Notes: generated by a model from the letters alone, not told the origin. A DNA stretch of 64,000 bases from Microbacterium aurugineum (GCF_023101205.1 NZ_CP078078.1:1426001-1490000), one strand, 5' to 3'. Numbered from the stretch's first letter, positions 56,272 through 64,000 are shown. A program made the numbers and translations.

Positions 56272-57690
56272 ATGTCGGATGTACTGATCGACCGCCCGGA
56301 GCTTGACGGTCTGGGGGTGTACGAGTTCGGCTGGCACGATGAGGACGCTGCGGGTGCCATCGCGAAACGCGGTATCTCGGAAGAGGTCGTCCGCGGCATC
56401 TCGGCCCTCAAGAACGAGCCCGAGTGGATGCTGAAGACCCGTCTCAAGGGCTATCAGCTCTTCGGGCGCAAGCCGATGCCGACGTGGGGCGCAGACCTCA
56501 GCGAGATCGACTTCGACAACATCAAGTACTTCGTCCGCTCCACGGAGAAGCAGGCGCAGTCCTGGGAAGACCTTCCGGCCGAGATCCGGGACACCTACGA
56601 GAAGCTCGGCATCCCCGAGGCCGAGCGTCAGCGCCTGGTCGCCGGTGTCGCCGCTCAGTACGAGTCCGAGGTTGTGTACCACCAGATCCGCGAGGACCTG
56701 GAGCAGCAGGGCGTGATCTTCATGGACACCGACACGGCTCTGCGTGAGCACCCGGAGTTCTTCGAGGAGTACTTCGGCACCGTCATCCCCGCGGGTGACA
56801 ACAAGTTCGCCGCGCTCAACACGGCCGTGTGGTCGGGCGGTTCCTTCGTCTACGTCCCCAAGGGCGTGCACGTCGAGATCCCGCTGCAGGCGTACTTCCG
56901 GATCAACACCGAGAACATGGGCCAGTTCGAGCGGACCCTGATCATCGCCGACGAGGGCAGCTACGTCCACTACATCGAGGGCTGCACGGCTCCGATCTAC
57001 AAGTCGGACTCCCTGCACTCGGCCGTCGTCGAGATCATCGTGAAGAAGAACGCCCGCGTGCGCTACACGACGATCCAGAACTGGTCGAACAACGTCTACA
57101 ACCTGGTCACCAAGCGCGCCGTGGCGCACGAGGGCGCGACCATGGAGTGGGTCGACGGCAACATCGGCTCCAAGGTGACGATGAAGTACCCGTCGATCTA
57201 CCTGATGGGCGAGCACGCCAAGGGGGAGACGCTCTCGGTCGCCTTCGCCGGCCCCGGTCAGCACCAGGACGCGGGCGCGAAGATGATCCACATGGCGCCG
57301 TACACCCAGTCGTCGATCGTCTCGAAGTCGATCGCGCGTGGTGGCGGGCGTGCCGGCTACCGCGGCGAGGTGCGCGTGGACGCCGCGGCGCACCACTCGG
57401 CGAACACCGTGCGGTGCGACGCCCTGCTCGTGGACACCAAGTCGCGCTCCGACACCTACCCGGCGATCGACATCCGTGTCGACGACGTGCAGCTCGGCCA
57501 CGAGGCCACGGTCTCGAAGGTGAGCGAGGAGCAGCTGTTCTACCTGCAGTCGCGCGGAATGCCCGAGGACGAGGCGATGGCGATGATCGTGCGCGGCTTC
57601 ATCGAACCGATCGCACGCGAGCTGCCCATGGAATACGCGATGGAACTGAACAAGCTCATCGAGATGGGCATGGAAGGATCGGTCGGCTAG
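56272..57690 (+). CDS. sufB: Fe-S cluster assembly scaffold SufB
   Basis: The 472-residue protein is a full SufB, beta-helix core with [38 protein letters not shown] and, near the C-terminus, [22 protein letters not shown]. The conserved cysteine of CTAP is present. SufB forms the SufBC2D complex that assembles Fe-S clusters. GAGGAG precedes the ATG by eight bases. It starts the operon sufB-sufD-Rieske-sufC-sufT. Confidence 0.97.
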   Translation: MSDVLIDRPELDGLGVYEFGWHDEDAAGAIAKRGISEEVVRGISALKNEPEWMLKTRLKGYQLFGRKPMPTWGADLSEIDFDNIKYFVRSTEKQAQSWEDLPAEIRDTYEKLGIPEAERQRLVAGVAAQYESEVVYHQIREDLEQQGVIFMDTDTALREHPEFFEEYFGTVIPAGDNKFAALNTAVWSGGSFVYVPKGVHVEIPLQAYFRINTENMGQFERTLIIADEGSYVHYIEGCTAPIYKSDSLHSAVVEIIVKKNARVRYTTIQNWSNNVYNLVTKRAVAHEGATMEWVDGNIGSKVTMKYPSIYLMGEHAKGETLSVAFAGPGQHQDAGAKMIHMAPYTQSSIVSKSIARGGGRAGYRGEVRVDAAAHHSANTVRCDALLVDTKSRSDTYPAIDIRVDDVQLGHEATVSKVSEEQLFYLQSRGMPEDEAMAMIVRGFIEPIARELPMEYAMELNKLIEMGMEGSVG

Positions 57691-58895
57691 TGACCGCCGC
57701 TACGACAGCGCCTGCCGAGGCGCAGCACACGAACGCGCACATCGACCCCGCGGCCCAGGTCGCAGAAGCCGGATTCGTCCCGGTGCAGACCCGCTCGGAG
57801 CGGCCGCACTCCTTCGAACCTTCCGACTTCGGTGCCCCCACCGGGCGCGAGGTCAACTGGAAGCACACCCCGATCGCGCAGCTCACCCCGCTGTTCGAGG
57901 TCGCGTCACCGAACGACGGCGTCAGCTACGCGCACAGCGCGGGGGAGCAGTACATCGCCGCCCCGCTCGCCGTCGGCGCGGAGCCCCGTGGTCAGGTCTT
58001 CCTCGCGGAGGACATCACGGCCGCCGTCGCCTGGCAGGGCAGCTCCGAGGCCCTTCACGTGCGCATCCCGCGTGAAGAGGAGGTCGCAGAGCCGATCTTC
58101 ATCGCCATCACGGGTCTGGGCGCTGAGCGTCGGGCCGATGCGCACATCGTCATCGAAGCGCTCGAGCACAGCGCGGCGACGGTCGTCCTCCAGCACACCG
58201 GCTCCGCGCAGTACGCGCAGAACGTCGAGATCATCGTTCGCGACGGGGCGAAGCTCACCGTCATCAGCCTGCAGCAGTGGGCCGATGACGCCGTGCACGC
58301 CGCCGCGCACCAGGCCAGGGTGGGCGCGGATGCGACCCTCAAGCACTTCGTGGTCAGCTTCGGTGGCGGCGTCGTGCGGGTCAACCCGAGTGTCGAGCTC
58401 GCCGGTGCCGGCTCCGAGGGGTACCTCTACGGCCTCTCGTACGCGGACGCCGGGCAGCACCTGGAGAGCCAGGTGTATCTGCACCACAAGGGGCCGCACA
58501 CGAAGGGCGACGTCCTCTACAAGGGGGCACTGCAGGGACAGAGCGCCCACAGCGTCTGGATCGGCGACGTGCTGATCGGTGCGGACGCGACGGGCACCGA
58601 CTCCTACGAGGCGAACCGCAACCTGGTGCTGACCGAGGGCGCGCGCGCCGACTCGATCCCGAACCTCGAGATCGAGACCGGCGACATCCTCGGTGCGGGC
58701 CATGCCAGCGCCACCGGTCGTTTCGACGACGAGCAGCTCTTCTACCTCCAGGCCCGCGGTATCACGGAAGAAGAAGCGCGACGACTCGTCGTGCTCGGCT
58801 TCCTCACCGACATCGTGCAGCGTCTCGGCATCCCCGCTCTCGAGACCGAGTTGCTGGCGGCGATCGAGGCGGAGCTCGCCGAGGTGAGTGCATGA
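57690..58895 (+). CDS. sufD: Fe-S cluster assembly protein SufD
   Basis: The 401-residue SufB paralogue has the SufD C-terminal motif LFYLQARGITEEEARRLVVLGF, TGTDSYEANRNLVLTEGARADSIPNLEIE and a SufD-type conserved histidine region (HKGPHTKGDVLYKGAL). It partners SufB and SufC. The GTG overlaps the last base of the sufB stop codon. The first about 50 residues are low-complexity and probably flexible. Confidence 0.95.
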   Translation: MTAATTAPAEAQHTNAHIDPAAQVAEAGFVPVQTRSERPHSFEPSDFGAPTGREVNWKHTPIAQLTPLFEVASPNDGVSYAHSAGEQYIAAPLAVGAEPRGQVFLAEDITAAVAWQGSSEALHVRIPREEEVAEPIFIAITGLGAERRADAHIVIEALEHSAATVVLQHTGSAQYAQNVEIIVRDGAKLTVISLQQWADDAVHAAAHQARVGADATLKHFVVSFGGGVVRVNPSVELAGAGSEGYLYGLSYADAGQHLESQVYLHHKGPHTKGDVLYKGALQGQSAHSVWIGDVLIGADATGTDSYEANRNLVLTEGARADSIPNLEIETGDILGAGHASATGRFDDEQLFYLQARGITEEEARRLVVLGFLTDIVQRLGIPALETELLAAIEAELAEVSA

Positions 58896-59218
58896 CCGCC
58901 GAACGCGTCTGCGGTGTCGCCGACCTCGAGCAGGACACGCCTCTGCGCGTCGACCCGGGTGGTGTGCCCATCACCGTGATCAAGGACGGTGACGGAGTCA
59001 TCCACGCCATCGGCGACACCTGCACCCACGGCGACATCTCGCTGTCCGAGGGGTTCGTCGAGGGAGACACCGTGGAGTGCTGGGCGCACGGCTCGGCCTT
59101 CTCGCTGCTCACCGGCAAGCCCCAGAATCTCCCCGCATATGAGCCCGTCCCGGTCTACGTCGTCCAGATCGACGGCGACGACGTGCTCATCGATCCGACT
59201 GTGATTAAGGAAGTCTGA
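58892..59218 (+). CDS. Rieske-type ferredoxin in the suf operon
   Basis: The 108-residue protein has the Rieske [2Fe-2S] ligands Cys44-x-His46 (CTHG) and Cys63-x2-His66 (CWAH), with the fold of non-heme dioxygenase ferredoxins. It is cytoplasmic. Its start overlaps the sufD stop (ATGA) and sufC begins three bases after its stop. Placement inside suf operons is common in actinobacteria; it may supply electrons to cluster assembly or be a client (inference). Confidence 0.92.
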   Translation: MTAERVCGVADLEQDTPLRVDPGGVPITVIKDGDGVIHAIGDTCTHGDISLSEGFVEGDTVECWAHGSAFSLLTGKPQNLPAYEPVPVYVVQIDGDDVLIDPTVIKEV

Positions 59219-59221
59219 AGA

Positions 59222-59992
59222 ATGTCTGTTCTCGAGATCCGCGACCTGCACGTGACGGTCGAGACCGAGGCGGGGACCACCCCGATCCTCAACGGAATCA
59301 ACCTCACCATGAACACCGGTGAGACCCACGCCATCATGGGCCCCAACGGCTCCGGCAAGTCGACCCTGGCCTACACGATCGCAGGTCACCCGAAGTACAC
59401 GGTGACCTCCGGTTCGATCACCTTCGACGGCCAGGACGTCCTGGAGATGAGCGTCGACGAGCGCGCTCGCGCAGGACTGTTCCTCGCGATGCAGTACCCG
59501 GTGGAGATCCCCGGCGTCACGGTGACGAACTTCCTGCGTACTGCGAAGACCGCGCTCGACGGCGAAGCACCGGCGATCCGCGGGTGGACCAAGGACGTCA
59601 AGGCCGCCATGTCGAACCTGCGCATGGACCCGAAGTTCGCGCAGCGCAATGTCAACGAGGGCTTCTCCGGCGGTGAGAAGAAGCGTCACGAGATCCTGCA
59701 GCTCGAGGTGCTCAAGCCGAAGTTCGCGGTCCTCGACGAGACCGACTCCGGCCTCGACGTCGACGCGCTGAAGATCGTCTCCGAAGGTGTCAACCGTGCG
59801 AAGGAGTCCACCGGGCTCGGCGTGCTGCTGATCACCCACTACACCCGCATCCTCCGTTACATCCGTCCCGACTTCGTCCACGTGGTCGTCGCGGGCAAGA
59901 TCGTGGAAGAGGGCGGCCCGGAGCTCGCCGACCGGCTGGAGAACGAGGGATACGACCGTTTCCTCGACCCTGCAGCCCCTATCGAGGCGTAG
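59222..59992 (+). CDS. sufC: Fe-S cluster assembly ATPase SufC
   Basis: The 256-residue ABC-type ATPase has Walker A MGPNGSGKST (about 39-48), the SufC signature GFSGGEKKRHEILQLEVL, Walker B FAVLDETDSGLDVDALK and H-loop LLITHYTRIL. It drives the SufBD scaffold. The last codon and stop overlap a TAGGCT hexamer that appears to be the promoter of sufT. Confidence 0.97.
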   Translation: MSVLEIRDLHVTVETEAGTTPILNGINLTMNTGETHAIMGPNGSGKSTLAYTIAGHPKYTVTSGSITFDGQDVLEMSVDERARAGLFLAMQYPVEIPGVTVTNFLRTAKTALDGEAPAIRGWTKDVKAAMSNLRMDPKFAQRNVNEGFSGGEKKRHEILQLEVLKPKFAVLDETDSGLDVDALKIVSEGVNRAKESTGLGVLLITHYTRILRYIRPDFVHVVVAGKIVEEGGPELADRLENEGYDRFLDPAAPIEA

Positions 59993-59995
59993 GCT
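59990..59995 (+). promoter_or_regulatory. Internal -10 box (TAGGCT) for sufT, overlapping the sufC stop
   Basis: TAGGCT begins with the sufC TAG stop codon and ends six bases before the sufT ATG. It predicts a separate leaderless sufT transcript in addition to operon readthrough. Confidence 0.5.
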
Positions 59996-60001
59996 GATCG
60001 C

Positions 60002-60331
60002 ATGACAGCGACCCTCACGGACGAGAAGTACGACGCGGTCACCGAAGCTCTCAAAGACGTCATGGACCCCGAGCTCGGGATCAACGTCGTCGACCTCGGC
60101 CTCATCTACGACCTCGCCTGGGATGACGAGAACGATGCTCTCGTCATCCACATGACGCTGACCAGCGCCGGGTGCCCGCTCACCGATGTCCTCGAGGACC
60201 AGACGGCTCAGGCTCTGGACAGCGTCGTCGATCGCTTCCGGATCAACTGGGTCTGGATGCCGCCGTGGGGTCCGGAGCGGATCACGGACGACGGGCGTGA
60301 CATGATGCGCGCTCTCGGCTTCGCGATCTGA
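60002..60331 (+). CDS. sufT: Metal-sulfur cluster assembly factor (SufT/DUF59 family)
   Basis: The 109-residue protein opens with the MIP18/DUF59 fold: ALKDVMDPELGINVVDLGLIYDL and MTLTSAGCPLTDVLED with the conserved cysteine, then VDRFRINWVWMPPWGPERIT. SufT/MIP18 proteins help mature or deliver Fe-S clusters. Nine bases separate it from sufC, and it has its own promoter-like element. Confidence 0.93.
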   Translation: MTATLTDEKYDAVTEALKDVMDPELGINVVDLGLIYDLAWDDENDALVIHMTLTSAGCPLTDVLEDQTAQALDSVVDRFRINWVWMPPWGPERITDDGRDMMRALGFAI

Positions 60332-60419
60332 CCGTCACGGAGGACCGTCGGTCGGCGTCATCGACGCGCGCCGGTTCGGAGGACACCGCGATGGCGTGTG
60401 TCGAATCTCGGGAGAACGA

Positions 60420-61574
60420 ATGCTTCAGGTGAAGGCGCTGCCTCTGGCAGAACTCCGTGAGCGCAGCAGCGAGAAGTGGCGCGAGTACCCGGCCGACGTG
60501 CTTCCGCTCTTCGTCGCAGAGACCGATTTCCCGCTCGCACCTGCCGTCTCCGCCGCGCTGCAGCGCGCGGTGGCGGTCGGCGACACCGGTTACGTGGCCT
60601 CCCGGACACCCCTCGCCGAGTCGTTCGCGGCGTTCGCGGCGCGCCGGTACGGGTGGTCCCCGGATCCCGCCCGCATGCGCAGCACCGCGGATGTCAGCAT
60701 GGGCCTCGTCGAGATCCTGCGTCGGGTGACCCAGCCGGGCGAGCGAGTCGTCGTGACCCCGCCGGTGTATCCGCCCTTCTACGACCTGGTCGCCGAGTCC
60801 GGTGCCGAGGTCGAGAGGGTGCCGCTGCGCGACACGGGGATCGGGTGGGAGCTCGACCTCGCTGGGATCCGCGGCGCCTTCGAAGACGGCGCGACGGCGA
60901 TGCTGCTGTGCAATCCGCACAATCCGACCGGAACCGTGCACGCTCGGGAGAGTCTGGCTGCTCTCGCGGACCTGGCCGAGGAGTTCGGCGTCGCGGTCAT
61001 CTCGGACGAGATCCATGCGCCGCTCGCACAGCCCGGGACGGGTTTCACTCCTTTCCTCGCCGCGAGCGACGCCGCTCGACGGGTCGGATACGCGGTGGTC
61101 AGCGCCAGCAAGGCGTTCAACCTCGCCGGGCTCAAGTGCGCGCTGATGGTCACGGCCGATGAGGAGACGACCGCGGTCGTGCGGGGTCTTCCGGTGGAAG
61201 TCGAGTGGCGCACGGGGCAGTTCGGGCTCCTGGCTGCCGTCGCCGCGTTCTCGGAAGAGAGCGATGAGTGGCTCGACGGTCTGCTGCGCACCCTGGACGA
61301 GAATCGCGTCCTCCTCGAAGACCTGCTCGCCTCGCATCTGCCCGGCGCGCGCTATCGCATACCCGAGGCGGGATACCTTGCCTGGATCGACCTCTCCGCC
61401 CTGGGATGGGGGGAGAACCCCGCACGACGTATCCTGAGGGACGCCAAAGTCGCTCTGCACTTCGGCCCCGCGTTCGGGATCGAAGGCGCCGGGCACGTTC
61501 GGTTGAACTTCGGCACGAGTCCGGAGATTCTCACCGAAGCAGTCGAGCGCATCGCCGCGCTCGTCGATCGCTGA
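60420..61574 (+). CDS. PatB/MalY-type PLP C-S lyase (probable cystathionine beta-lyase)
   Basis: The 384-residue fold-type I aminotransferase-like enzyme has RYGWSPDPARMRSTADVSMG, TPPVYPPFYDLV, LCNPHNPTGTVHA, ISDEIHAPLAQPG (Asp-Glu-Ile-His of the MalY/PatB family) and SASKAFNLAGLKC with the PLP lysine. Members cleave cystathionine or cysteine, releasing sulfide or thiols. ATG 60420 follows GGGAGAA. It comes 88 bases after sufT, where a SufS cysteine desulfurase might be expected; a sulfur-donor role is not shown. Weak hairpin only downstream. Confidence 0.88.
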   Translation: MLQVKALPLAELRERSSEKWREYPADVLPLFVAETDFPLAPAVSAALQRAVAVGDTGYVASRTPLAESFAAFAARRYGWSPDPARMRSTADVSMGLVEILRRVTQPGERVVVTPPVYPPFYDLVAESGAEVERVPLRDTGIGWELDLAGIRGAFEDGATAMLLCNPHNPTGTVHARESLAALADLAEEFGVAVISDEIHAPLAQPGTGFTPFLAASDAARRVGYAVVSASKAFNLAGLKCALMVTADEETTAVVRGLPVEVEWRTGQFGLLAAVAAFSEESDEWLDGLLRTLDENRVLLEDLLASHLPGARYRIPEAGYLAWIDLSALGWGENPARRILRDAKVALHFGPAFGIEGAGHVRLNFGTSPEILTEAVERIAALVDR

Positions 61575-61655
61575 CCCCTGGACCGACGCTGAGACGTACG
61601 TGGTCGTCGCTCCACGGGGCGGCACCGCTCACTGTGGTAGCCGAGGATCCCGGAC

Positions 61656-62240
61656 TCAGCCTCGGGGAGGCGTCGGAGTCGCCCGCGCGCTGAGTTCGCC
61701 GGCGAGGGCGCGGACACCGAGGTCGAAGACCCGGTCGAGCCCGGCCGTGACATCGGGCTCCGGGGTGGGGAGCAGTGCTCCGTGACTGTCGGCGTGCATT
61801 CTCTGCTGGACGAGGGTGGCGTGCCCGAGGACGAAGTGCAGGAGGGCGGCACCACGCTCGTCGGCATCGATCGCTCCCTGGGCCCGCAGCGCCTGTGTCA
61901 GCGCAGACTGGGCGTGCGATGAGCCGAGCTGCAGGGCATAGGTGCTGAGCACCAGTTCCGCGCCGTCGCGATAGGCGAACAGGGCGTCGCGGATCCCGCG
62001 TGCGGTCTCCAAGACGTCGGTGCCGTGGAGGGGGATCGACGCCGTGATGCGATCGGCGAGTTCGGCGAGCAGCTCCTGTTTGCTCGCGAAGTGCCAGTAC
62101 AGGGCACTCGGCTGGACGTCGAGCCGACCGGCGATGCGCCGCATCGAGAGGTCCGCGAGCCCGACCTCATCCAGGAGTTCGAGCGCGTTGCGGGCGACGC
62201 TGTCTCGATCGTGTCGGGCCGGATTGGGGTCGGGGGTCAT
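61656..62240 (-). CDS. TetR-family repressor, BioQ-like
   Basis: The 194-residue protein has an N-terminal TetR helix-turn-helix (ALELLDEVGLADLSMRRIAG, LDVQPSALYWHFASKQELL) and a TetR_C-type ligand domain. Its gene faces a BioM/BioN-like pair across two perfect TGAAC-N3-GTTCA palindromes, the motif described for BioQ in corynebacteria and mycobacteria, so it probably represses biotin uptake and itself. The ATG at 62240 follows a perfect TATAAT by six bases (leaderless). Alternative: another TetR specificity; similarity cannot be checked here. Confidence 0.82.
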   Translation of the reverse strand: MTPDPNPARHDRDSVARNALELLDEVGLADLSMRRIAGRLDVQPSALYWHFASKQELLAELADRITASIPLHGTDVLETARGIRDALFAYRDGAELVLSTYALQLGSSHAQSALTQALRAQGAIDADERGAALLHFVLGHATLVQQRMHADSHGALLPTPEPDVTAGLDRVFDLGVRALAGELSARATPTPPRG

Positions 62241-62246
62241 GCGCCC

Positions 62247-62252
62247 ATTATA
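62247..62252 (-). promoter_or_regulatory. -10 box (TATAAT) for the TetR/BioQ-like gene
   Basis: TATAAT on the minus strand ends six bases before the ATG at 62240 and lies one base from operator 1, so bound repressor would occlude it. Confidence 0.65.
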
Positions 62253-62253
62253 G

Positions 62254-62281
62254 TGAACGGCGTTCAGGTGAACACTGTTCA
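62254..62281. promoter_or_regulatory. Paired 13-bp palindromic operators, BioQ-like
   Basis: TGAACGGCGTTCA (62254-62266) and TGAACACTGTTCA (62269-62281) are each perfect 6-1-6 palindromes with centres 15 bp apart. They lie between the TetR gene's -10 box and a TTTACT candidate -10 (62284-62289) for the ABC ATPase gene, so one regulator could control both directions. Confidence 0.85.
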
Positions 62282-62310
62282 GGTTTACTGGCGCGGCAGC
62301 GGAGGAAGCG

Positions 62311-63015
62311 ATGACGATGGCAGGACGAACCCAGGTCGCACACGGTGTGATCGCGGTCGACGGGGTGTCGGTGGAGTTCGATGGTCGCTCCGTGCTCGAG
62401 GACGTCACGCTGGAGCTGAGCGCCCCCACGATCGCCGTGATCGGAGCGAACGGGTCGGGGAAGTCGACGTTCGTGCGGCTTCTGAACGGGCTGGTGGCAC
62501 CGAGCCGCGGTCACGTGTCGGTACACGGGATCGATCCGCAGCGGGATCGGGCGGACCTCCGCAGGCGTGTGGGGTTCGTGTTCACCAATCCCGACGCGCA
62601 GATCCTCATGCCGACACCGGCTGAAGATCTCGCGCTCTCGGTGCGCGGGCGTCCGAAAGCAGAGGCGGACGCGCTGGTGCGCGAGGCGCTCGACGCGCAT
62701 GGTCTGGCGGGCCACGCCGATGTCCCGGCGTCGAGTCTGTCCGGCGGACAGAAGCAGATGCTCGCGCTCGCTTCCGTGCTCATCACCGAGCCTGAGTTGA
62801 TCGTGGCCGATGAGCCGACGACTCTCCTCGATCTCCGCAACGCGCGCCGCATCGGCGATCTCCTGCTCGCGCAGCCATCCCAGGTGGTGGTCGTGACGCA
62901 CGATCTCGAACTGGCCGCGCGCTGCGAGGCGGTCGTGCTGTTCGAGGAGGGGCGGGTCAGTACCGTGGGTGAGCCGGCGACGGTGATCGAGGCCTACCGT
63001 CGGGCGTGCGCATGA
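62311..63015 (+). CDS. ECF transporter ATPase, BioM-like
   Basis: The 234-residue protein has Walker A IGANGSGKST (about 48-57), Q-loop FTNPDAQILMPT (the NPDxQ signature of CbiO/EcfA ATPases), signature LSGGQKQML, Walker B LIVADEPTTLLDL and H-loop VVVTHDLE. It energises a group II or dedicated energy-coupling-factor importer. The size, a single ATPase and the following 197-residue T component match BioM-BioN. GGAGG precedes the ATG. Placed behind BioQ-like operators, biotin is the likely substrate, though no BioY is adjacent. Confidence 0.9.
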   Translation: MTMAGRTQVAHGVIAVDGVSVEFDGRSVLEDVTLELSAPTIAVIGANGSGKSTFVRLLNGLVAPSRGHVSVHGIDPQRDRADLRRRVGFVFTNPDAQILMPTPAEDLALSVRGRPKAEADALVREALDAHGLAGHADVPASSLSGGQKQMLALASVLITEPELIVADEPTTLLDLRNARRIGDLLLAQPSQVVVVTHDLELAARCEAVVLFEEGRVSTVGEPATVIEAYRRACA

Positions 63016-63605
63016 TCGCACTGTACATTCCCGCGCACGGCATCCTCCATCGGGCTCGTGTCACGTTCAAGCTGGCGGCCCTGGCGCTCGGATCCCTCGT
63101 CCTGTCGCTGTACCCGCATGACCCGCTCAGCATCGCCGTCTCTCTGACCCTCGTGCTGGCGCTGTACGCCATCGGCGGTCTCCCGCTCCGGGTGCCGTTC
63201 GTCGAGATCTGGCGTCTGCGCTGGCTCGTCGTCGTGCTCGGCGTCGCTCTGGCGGTCTTCGTCTCGCCTTCTGCCGCCTGGGTCAACACGGGGCGAGTCG
63301 TCGCCGTGCTCCTCCTTGCGAGTCTCTTGACGCTCACGACGCGAGTGTCCGACCTCCTCGCTGTGCTCCGTCGCTTCCTGCGGCCGCTCCACCGTTTCGG
63401 GGTGGATCCCGATGCCGCGGCCCTCACCGTCTCACTCACCCTCACGACGATCCCGGTGATGGCCGGGTTCCTCGAGCGCCTCCGGGAGGCGGAGCGCGCC
63501 CGTGGCGTGCGGTTGGGGGTGCGCACGGTCGTCCCGCTGCTCGTGCTGGCCCTGCGTCATGCGGACGAGGTCGGTGACGCGCTGGCGGCCCGGGGTATCG
63601 GTTGA
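63012..63605 (+). CDS. ECF transporter T component, BioN-like
   Basis: The 197-residue membrane protein has about five helices and the coupling motif ERLREAERARG (Ala-Arg-Gly signature) with a second RHADEVGDALAARG, which bind the ATPase. It is shorter than general EcfT (about 260) and matches BioN size. ATG 63012 overlaps the ATPase stop (ATGA); GTG 63006 would add two residues. No S component (BioY) follows: the next gene is on the other strand. Confidence 0.88.
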   Translation: MIALYIPAHGILHRARVTFKLAALALGSLVLSLYPHDPLSIAVSLTLVLALYAIGGLPLRVPFVEIWRLRWLVVVLGVALAVFVSPSAAWVNTGRVVAVLLLASLLTLTTRVSDLLAVLRRFLRPLHRFGVDPDAAALTVSLTLTTIPVMAGFLERLREAERARGVRLGVRTVVPLLVLALRHADEVGDALAARGIG

Positions 63606-63608
63606 CCT

Positions 63609-64000
63609 CTAGGCCGGGACGAGGACACCCGTTACCGGTGACGGCGAGGTCTTCTCCTGCGAGCAGAGGCGGAGAGCGCTGAGGAGCAGTGCGACGGCGA
63701 TCAGCGCGGTGGCCACCGAGGTGCCGAGCACCAGGAGCAGCACGATGCCGATCAGACCGCTCAGGACACCGACCACCAGCCGCGGTCGCGAAGCCGTCGC
63801 CTGCGGCGCGGGCTGTGCCTCGAATCGAGTGAACGCGACGGCGGCGAGTGCGGTGAGTGCCAGGGCGGTGACGAGCCAGAGCGGACGGCCGGCCCACCAG
63901 CCCGCGCTGTCGAGTGCGGGAAGGGTGTCCCCGACGGCCATCGCAGAGACCGCGGTGACGCCCGCCATCACGAGCAGCACGGGCATGTGCCAGAGGTAGA
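63609..64000 (-). CDS. Partial C-terminus of an acyltransferase-like membrane protein
   Basis: The frame runs off the right edge; about 130 C-terminal residues are visible. It begins with YLWHMPVLLVMAGV, a phrase typical of the late helix of family-3 acyltransferases (OafA/exopolysaccharide type), followed by two more hydrophobic helices and a short tail ending TGVLVPA. If complete, the protein would O-acylate a surface polysaccharide or lipid. Convergent with the BioN-like gene, three bases apart. N-terminal catalytic part is outside the window, so the call rests on one motif. Confidence 0.6.
   Translation of the reverse strand, partial: YLWHMPVLLVMAGVTAVSAMAVGDTLPALDSAGWWAGRPLWLVTALALTALAAVAFTRFEAQPAPQATASRPRLVVGVLSGLIGIVLLLVLGTSVATALIAVALLLSALRLCSQEKTSPSPVTGVLVPA

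Noticed and set aside
61641-61665. Inverted repeat CCGAGG/CCTCGG as terminator between the C-S lyase and the TetR gene
   Set aside because: The stem is 6 bp with a 13-base loop, and its right arm lies inside the TetR coding sequence.

Overview
The window is a dense, high-GC, ordinary chromosomal segment. The GC-rich codon usage, OpcA-type glucose-6-phosphate dehydrogenase partner, HrcA/CIRCE control of dnaJ, and the many actinobacterial TAnnnT -10 boxes placed 6-7 bases before a start codon all point to an actinobacterium. Gene order and family variants suggest Microbacteriaceae, most probably Microbacterium; this assignment is from memory of such genomes, not from a search. I see no prophage, insertion sequence, CRISPR array or rRNA operon.

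Layout. 1-5.1 kb: a cut-off gene, a lipoprotein, comEC, holA and rpsT. 5.3-8.7 kb: a GH1 beta-glucosidase coupled to an MFS transporter, then an alpha/beta hydrolase. 8.7-14.4 kb: a minus-strand oligopeptide-type ABC importer (two permeases, a fused double ATPase, and the binding lipoprotein last). 14.6-20.4 kb: lepA, two DUF1990-type proteins, hemW and a convergent carboxylesterase. 20.4-27.5 kb: hrcA-dnaJ-rsmE followed by HIT-phoH-ybeY-CNNM-era, a protein-quality and ribosome/RNA maintenance block. 27.6-29.6 kb: an ECF-like sigma factor translationally coupled to a one-pass membrane protein and a small secreted cysteine-containing protein; this is the least explained module. 29.6-33.2 kb: an oxidoreductase, a lipoprotein, and leuA behind a leucine-rich leader peptide. 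33.2-42.6 kb: a TRIC-type membrane protein, recO-uppS, a P-loop kinase-like protein, a DsbA/FrnE protein, glutathione peroxidase, dusB-dgt-dnaG and an orphan ABC ATPase. 42.7 kb: tRNA-Asn. 42.8-45 kb: a lipoprotein, def and a DMT/NIPA-type transporter. 45-53.2 kb: a minus-strand tkt-tal-pgi-zwf-opcA-pgl operon covering the pentose phosphate pathway with its glycolytic link. 53.4-56 kb: ctaB and ctaA for heme A. 56.3-60.3 kb: sufB-sufD-Rieske-sufC-sufT. 60.4-64 kb: a PatB/MalY-type C-S lyase, a TetR (BioQ-like) regulator facing a BioM/BioN-like ECF transporter pair across two perfect 13-bp operators, and a cut-off acyltransferase-like membrane protein.

Regulatory themes. At least 17 starts carry a TAnnnT-like hexamer 6 or 7 bases upstream, which predicts leaderless mRNAs and settles several starts. 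Several divergent pairs (TRIC/recO, def/DMT, gpx/dusB) pack both promoters into very short gaps. Clear cis-elements are the CIRCE at hrcA, the leuA leader peptide with overlapping hairpin, and the paired TGAAC-N3-GTTCA sites at the biotin-type genes. I did not find a convincing wholly new system; the best candidates for follow-up are the sigma/membrane/secreted triad, the biotin-type module lacking an adjacent BioY, and the suf operon lacking SufS, SufU and SufR but holding a Rieske protein and followed by a PLP C-S lyase.
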